NCBI GenBank assembly: GCA_964386435.1 | Contig: CAYLSV010000034.1 | Coordinates: forward strand, 1-36,568 | Source: CAYLSV01 sp964386435 | GTDB taxonomy: Bacteria; Planctomycetota; Phycisphaerae; Tepidisphaerales; Tepidisphaeraceae | Direction of reading: 5' to 3' | DNA: 36,568 nt | In this document: positions 32,651-36,568 of the stretch, in pieces | How positions within the stretch are numbered: position 1 is the stretch's first letter | How the letters are laid out: each line of letters opens with the position of its first letter | Made by a program: the position numbers and the translations under genes | The notes under the pieces: model-generated | What the model saw: the letters and a program-made list of their open reading frames with translations, nothing else | Database searches by the model: none | What the model was told of the DNA's origin: nothing

Positions 32651-34702
32651 ATGATCGACACCACCACCGAGCGCAAGCGTGAATGGTCGCCCCTGCCGTG
32701 GCTGTTTGGCGTGTCGATCATCGTGCACGTCGTCCTGCTGGCCGCGTGGCGGCCGTGGGCGCAGACGGCAATGGCGATGGAGGAAGAGGAAGTCCGCGAG
32801 CGGGCCGCTCTCGTCCGCGAAAATGCCAAGGAGCTCGACGAGCAGATCCGCCGCCAACGCGAGGAGGCCGAGCTGCCCGAGGAGATCGCCGAGGAGCGGA
32901 AAAAGGAGGCCGAAGAAGAGCAGCGGCAGGAAATCGAGCAAAAGCTGGAGGAAATGCGCAACGATCGTGAAGAAGCGCTCAAAGCGCGGGAGGAAGCGTT
33001 CGAGCGGATGAAGGAGCGCGAGGAGAAGGATTTGAACAAGAAGCGGCTCGAGCCGGTCGAGCGGTTGGTCGAGCAGTTGGAGAAGGAGGTCGAGCGGTAC
33101 GAGGAGCAGCCCCACGCCGACCCGGAGATCGCCGAGAAGATGAAGCAGGCCGTCGAGAAGGCCGACGAGGCGTTAGCCAAGGCGATCGAGGAGCCGGAGA
33201 ACGTCGAGGAGCACGTCGAGACGATTGAGGAGGCGGCGAAGGAGCTGATCAAGGCCGGCAACGAGGAGCGGATCGACCGCCAGCAGGAGCCGCCCAATCC
33301 CGAGGAGACGAAGCAGGAGCTGCGTGCGCGTGCCGCCGCCGCCTCGGATGTCGGCAAGTCGGCCCGCGATATGGCAAAGGCAGCCGACCAGTTCGAGCCG
33401 GGCGATCCCGACGAAGCCAACGACACCTCATCGGCCACGGACGTCAGCGACGACGCCGGCGACTCAAGCGAGCCAGGCGGTCCGGCCGGTGCCGAGGGTG
33501 CCGAGGGTGCCCAAGGTGCCGAGGGCACCGAAGCGTCCGACGGCGAGGATCTTGAGAAGCTTGCCGCGGAGGCCAAGAAAATTGAGGAGCAGGTCGCCGG
33601 CATCGCCGCCGACGCCAACGCCGCCCGCATCGCCACCAGCAGCGGCCAGGCGTTCACCGACGTCCGCAAAAGCCTGGACCCGAACAAGGGCGACGGCGAA
33701 GGCGGCGATTCGGAACCCAAGAACGCCAGCAACCAGCCGGGCGCTCCCGGTGCACCCCAGACCGCAGCTCAACCCGGCGAGCAGGGCGAGAAGGGCGAAC
33801 CAGGCGAGCAAGTCGAGGCCGGCGAGCAGGGCCAATCGCCCAACAGCGTTGCCGCGGTGAACAGCGCCATCGCCGCTGATGAAGCGTTGGGCCGCGAGGT
33901 GGACGTGCGGGCCAGCAACGTCCGCCGACTCGCCGCCAGCGCGATGAACGGGGCGACGGGCGCGGCCATCGCGCAGCAAGGGCTGTCCAACCGCGGCATC
34001 ACCGGCGAGGCGGCCGACTCCGGCCTTTCCGTCGGCGGCATCGGCGACGGCCTCGGGGCCGACCAAGGCGATCAGGCCGCGCTGGGCGACAACCTCACGT
34101 CCGGCTCGACCCTCCGCGGCGGCGAACCGGAGGTGCTGCTGCCCGAGGATCTGGTGTTCAGCAACGCCCTGCCTGGCCGCATGATCAGCGACGACAGCGA
34201 ACGTGGCGGCTGGATCTACCTCGACACTTGGTATGTCGCCGGCCCCTTCGAGCGGGCCGGGCCCAACGAGCCGTTCGAGAACTTCCTGCCGCCCGAGGCC
34301 GACGTCCAGCAAATCGACTTCGACGCCACCTACGACGGCAAGGACGGCCGGGAGACGTCGTGGCAGTTCGTGCAAAGCGATCAGATCCGCGTCGGTCCGC
34401 CCGGCGGGGCATTCGGCCGGTCGGCGTACTTCGCCTACACCGAAATCTATTCCGACGCCCCCCGCGAGGTGCTCATGGCCTTGGCCACCGACGACGCCGC
34501 CAAGGTCTGGCTCAACGGCGTGAATGTCTGGACCGACCGCTCCGAAAGCCCGTGGCGGATGGGCGAAGCGATGCGCACCGTCCGGCTGGAAGCGGGCGTC
34601 AACCGCCTGATGATGCGGGTGGAGAACGGCCCCGGCCAATGCTTCTGGTCGGTGCTGCTTTGTCCGCCGGAGGTCGCCCAACTCGCCCAACCGGTACGGT
34701 GA
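32651..34702 (+). CDS. TonB/TolA-like envelope-spanning protein with coiled coil and sugar-binding-like C-terminus
   Basis: 683 residues from ATG 32651, in the TonB position of an ExbB-ExbD-ExbD operon. Layout: a short cytoplasmic tail, one membrane helix (PWLFGVSIIVHVVLLAAW, about 15-33), a long Glu/Lys/Arg-rich coiled coil to about residue 230, an Ala/Asp/Glu-rich stretch with collagen-like Gly repeats (GPAGAEGAEGAQGAEG near 277 and GEQGEKGEPGEQ near 375), and a C-terminal domain from about 520 (GWIYLDTWYVAGPFERAGP, YDGKDGRETSWQFV, VLMALATDDAAKVWLNGVNVWTDR) resembling the jelly-roll module at the ends of many planctomycete glycan enzymes. TonB and TolA normally end in a small alpha/beta domain, which is absent. 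Direct interaction with a surface glycan or receptor is inference. Confidence 0.8.
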   Translation: MIDTTTERKREWSPLPWLFGVSIIVHVVLLAAWRPWAQTAMAMEEEEVRERAALVRENAKELDEQIRRQREEAELPEEIAEERKKEAEEEQRQEIEQKLEEMRNDREEALKAREEAFERMKEREEKDLNKKRLEPVERLVEQLEKEVERYEEQPHADPEIAEKMKQAVEKADEALAKAIEEPENVEEHVETIEEAAKELIKAGNEERIDRQQEPPNPEETKQELRARAAAASDVGKSARDMAKAADQFEPGDPDEANDTSSATDVSDDAGDSSEPGGPAGAEGAEGAQGAEGTEASDGEDLEKLAAEAKKIEEQVAGIAADANAARIATSSGQAFTDVRKSLDPNKGDGEGGDSEPKNASNQPGAPGAPQTAAQPGEQGEKGEPGEQVEAGEQGQSPNSVAAVNSAIAADEALGREVDVRASNVRRLAASAMNGATGAAIAQQGLSNRGITGEAADSGLSVGGIGDGLGADQGDQAALGDNLTSGSTLRGGEPEVLLPEDLVFSNALPGRMISDDSERGGWIYLDTWYVAGPFERAGPNEPFENFLPPEADVQQIDFDATYDGKDGRETSWQFVQSDQIRVGPPGGAFGRSAYFAYTEIYSDAPREVLMALATDDAAKVWLNGVNVWTDRSESPWRMGEAMRTVRLEAGVNRLMMRVENGPGQCFWSVLLCPPEVAQLAQPVR

Positions 34703-34708
34703 GGAAGG

Positions 34709-35542
34709 CTACGTTGCGAGATCGTCGAACACTTGCCGGAAGACGCGATTGCGGTGGATGTGCGTGCCCATGCGAATCTCGCCGTTGCCGAGCGGGGCGG
34801 GGACGACGTGGGTAACGCACATGTCATCGCCGCCGAGAAGCCAGGCGACGGGGGCGAGGTCCCAGATCTCCTTGGCGAAAGTCGGGCGGTTGCCGATGTG
34901 CTGGCGGACGCGGTTGGTGAGGAACGCGGCAAGCTCGCCCCGCGGCTCGAATTCCTGCGCCAGCTCCGCCACCGTTGTGAGCAAGTGCGAGGCAAACCCC
35001 TTGCACGGCGACCACATCAGCGGCACGCCGCCAAACGCCAAGTCGCCGGCGGGCACGTCCTGCTTGTAGTTGAACTCGCGGTTGAGCGCCTCGGGCGGCC
35101 GGTGGCCGCCGAGCCAGTGGAGGGTGATCCGATCCTTCAGCCCCGGCTCCAACCGCAGTGCGCTGGCGACGTTGGTCAGTGCCCCGATCGCCACCACGTG
35201 CAACGGCTTCTCCTGGGCGAGCTCGATGATTCGCCGTGCCGCCGGCGACTCCACCGGCCCGCCCTCCAGCATGAACCGCTCACTGCCCGGCACCACCGGC
35301 ACCTCGCCCCGCCCGCAGAGCCTTAGCACCCGCTCGGCCTCCTCGACGCTTTTCCGCATCCCATCGGCCGGCCCGGTGCTGTGCCCGTTGTGGAAAGGGG
35401 CGGCCGTCACGGCGAGCAGGTCGAACCGGTCCGGCCGCTTGGCCATCCACGCGAGGGCGAACTGGTCGTCAACCTCGTTGAACGTGTCGGTGTCGAGCAC
35501 GCAACGCAGCAGACCGGGCGGCGGGAGATGGGCGGCGGGCAT
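34709..35542 (-). CDS. Nucleoside hydrolase family protein
   Basis: 277 residues from ATG 35542; the frame is open another 42 codons, but that part is Arg/Ser-rich and less plausible. The IUNH-type N-terminal motif is VLDTDTFNEVDDQFALAW (Asp17, Asp19, Asp25, Asp26), the calcium-binding Asp cluster of N-ribohydrolases, with two extra residues between DTD and DD compared with the common DTDPGIDDA. The motif VAIGALTNVASALRLEPGL (AlaLeuThrAsn) and IWDLAPVAWL also fit. It cleaves N-glycosidic bonds of ribonucleosides or a sugar analogue. It is convergent with the TonB-like gene (6 bp apart) and divergent from the membrane gene by 111 bp. Confidence 0.85.
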   Translation of the reverse strand: MPAAHLPPPGLLRCVLDTDTFNEVDDQFALAWMAKRPDRFDLLAVTAAPFHNGHSTGPADGMRKSVEEAERVLRLCGRGEVPVVPGSERFMLEGGPVESPAARRIIELAQEKPLHVVAIGALTNVASALRLEPGLKDRITLHWLGGHRPPEALNREFNYKQDVPAGDLAFGGVPLMWSPCKGFASHLLTTVAELAQEFEPRGELAAFLTNRVRQHIGNRPTFAKEIWDLAPVAWLLGGDDMCVTHVVPAPLGNGEIRMGTHIHRNRVFRQVFDDLAT

Positions 35543-35653
35543 ACCACGTTTTAGCCGCGTGCGGGAACGGCTTCTCGACGGAGAGATGAAGGAGCGCAGC
35601 ACCTTGCGGATCTCCACCTTGGAAACTGCGTGCCGCCCGGCGATGATCGAGCC

Positions 35654-36568
35654 ATGGATGCCGCCCACTCACCCGCCCGCTGGGCGTTGCTGCCGTTGGC
35701 CATCTTGGGGGTGACGGCGATCAGCATGCTCCTGTTCGCCGGCGGCTTTGCGATTGACGTGGTGCTCACGCTGCTGACGGAGCTGCCGGTGCTGGGGCTG
35801 TGGCTGCTGAGCGGGTACGGCGTCGGGCGGCTGGTGCTGGGGCCGCTGAAAGTGGGGCGGGACGGATTGGCCGAGGTGACGGCGGTGGGCCTCGGGCTGG
35901 GGCTCATCGGGCTGGCGACACTCGGGCTCGGCCTGGCGGGGCTGCTGAACAACGGGACGGCGTGGCTGATCGTCGGCCTCGGTGGGGCGTGGGGCGTGTG
36001 GTCGCTGGTGAAGATCCGGCTGCCGACGGCGATCGAGCCGGCGACCTGGGGCGTTGTCGCGCTCGGGTTGCCGCTGGGGCTCATGGTGGTGGCGGCGTCG
36101 ATCTACCCCGGCATCCTCTGGGGCGACGAGCCGGCGGGGTACGACGTGGCGGCGTACCACCTGCAACTGCCGCGGGAGTGGTTCGAGGGGGGGCAGATTG
36201 TGGCAACGCCGCACAACGTGTTCGGGCAGTTCCCGCTGCTCGTGGAGATGCACTACCTGCTGGCCATGCACCTGCGTGGCGGGCCGTGGGCGGGGATGTA
36301 TCTGGCCCAGTTCATGCACGCGGCGACGGTGGCCCTCGTGCCGGCGGCGGTGTGGGCGATTCTGCGTCCGCGCGGTGCGGGGCACGCGGCGGCCGGGGCA
36401 ATGCTGGCGGGGGGCGTGCCGTGGGCGGTGCTGCTGGGGGCGGTGGCGTACAACGAGGGCGGCCTGATGCTGTACGCGGCGCTGGCGGTGGGCTGGGCGC
36501 TGCGGGCACCAGCCGGACCTCCGCCGCGTGGCGGCGGGGCTGATCCTGCCGTCGGCGCGGCGACGGGA
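35654..36568 (+). CDS. Polytopic membrane protein, GT39/ArnT-like glycosyltransferase fragment (3' end outside window)
   Basis: A 305-codon open frame from ATG 35654 to the window end, with no stop. Multiple membrane helices (WALLPLAILGVTAISMLLFAGGFA, GLGLGLIGLATLGLGLAGLL, WGVVALGLPLGLMVVAASI, and others) precede WGDEPAGYDVAAYHLQLPREWFEGG and QFPLLVEMHYLLAMHLRGGPWAGMYLAQFMH. The acidic loop followed by YHLQLPREW matches GT39/ArnT-type lipid-linked sugar transferases. The reading frame after about 36505 loses its hydrophobic character, while the alternative frame reads LRRVAAGLILPSA, suggesting a frameshift or sequencing error near the contig end. It is divergent from the nucleoside hydrolase. 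Confidence 0.75.
   Translation, partial: MDAAHSPARWALLPLAILGVTAISMLLFAGGFAIDVVLTLLTELPVLGLWLLSGYGVGRLVLGPLKVGRDGLAEVTAVGLGLGLIGLATLGLGLAGLLNNGTAWLIVGLGGAWGVWSLVKIRLPTAIEPATWGVVALGLPLGLMVVAASIYPGILWGDEPAGYDVAAYHLQLPREWFEGGQIVATPHNVFGQFPLLVEMHYLLAMHLRGGPWAGMYLAQFMHAATVALVPAAVWAILRPRGAGHAAAGAMLAGGVPWAVLLGAVAYNEGGLMLYAALAVGWALRAPAGPPPRGGGADPAVGAATG

Overview
The window is GC-rich bacterial DNA that reads as a planctomycete, most likely of the Phycisphaerae type. The markers are two PEP-CTERM secreted proteins, an extracellular beta-helix protein with an N-terminal LEGRRLLA signature (LEPR-XLL-like), a planctomycete-style prepilin-like protein, a Cys-type sulfatase, a GH29 fucosidase and GGAGGAG-type ribosome binding sites. 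Two runs of N at 1664-1692 and 1991-2010 show it is a draft or metagenome scaffold.

Layout. 1-5082 is housekeeping: the 3' end of ligA, then convergently a heavy-metal-type P-ATPase (interrupted by both N runs) and thrS, whose leader holds two adjacent hairpins. 5236-7511 carries two small membrane proteins and recX. Between the small membrane proteins lies the most striking feature of the window: seven consecutive stem-loops (5640-5957), six with a GGAGGAGGA-containing loop, joined by GGAGG-containing linkers, with stems that differ in sequence but keep pairing. It looks like a CsrB/RsmZ-style GGA-decoy RNA or another SD-mimicking RNA, and no protein explains it.

7531-26998 is a polysaccharide-degradation locus: a secreted clan GH-A glycosidase (minus strand), two tandemly duplicated parallel beta-helix proteins, a LacI-family regulator, two PEP-CTERM proteins, a sulfatase, a large toroid-glycosidase-like protein, two GH55-like double beta-helix proteins, an EEP-family phosphodiesterase, a small unknown protein and a GH29 alpha-L-fucosidase. 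Many genes overlap or abut, suggesting one or two operons. The enzyme set fits a sulfated, fucose-containing polysaccharide, but the substrate is inference.

27086-34702 carries a secreted VWA protein, an aldo/keto reductase (minus strand), a prepilin-like protein, and an ExbB-ExbD-ExbD cluster followed by a TonB/TolA-like protein with a coiled coil, collagen-like Gly repeats and a possible sugar-binding C-terminal domain. 34709-36568 holds a nucleoside hydrolase and a partial polytopic membrane protein running off the end.

Four intergenic 14-mers fit the LacI-type dyad TGNAMNCGNGTNCA (9979, 14833, 27043, 29868), each in a promoter region, and three lie on TTGACR-N16-TACRTT promoters. This suggests that the polysaccharide locus and the downstream VWA and pilin genes form one regulon, possibly governed by the local LacI protein.
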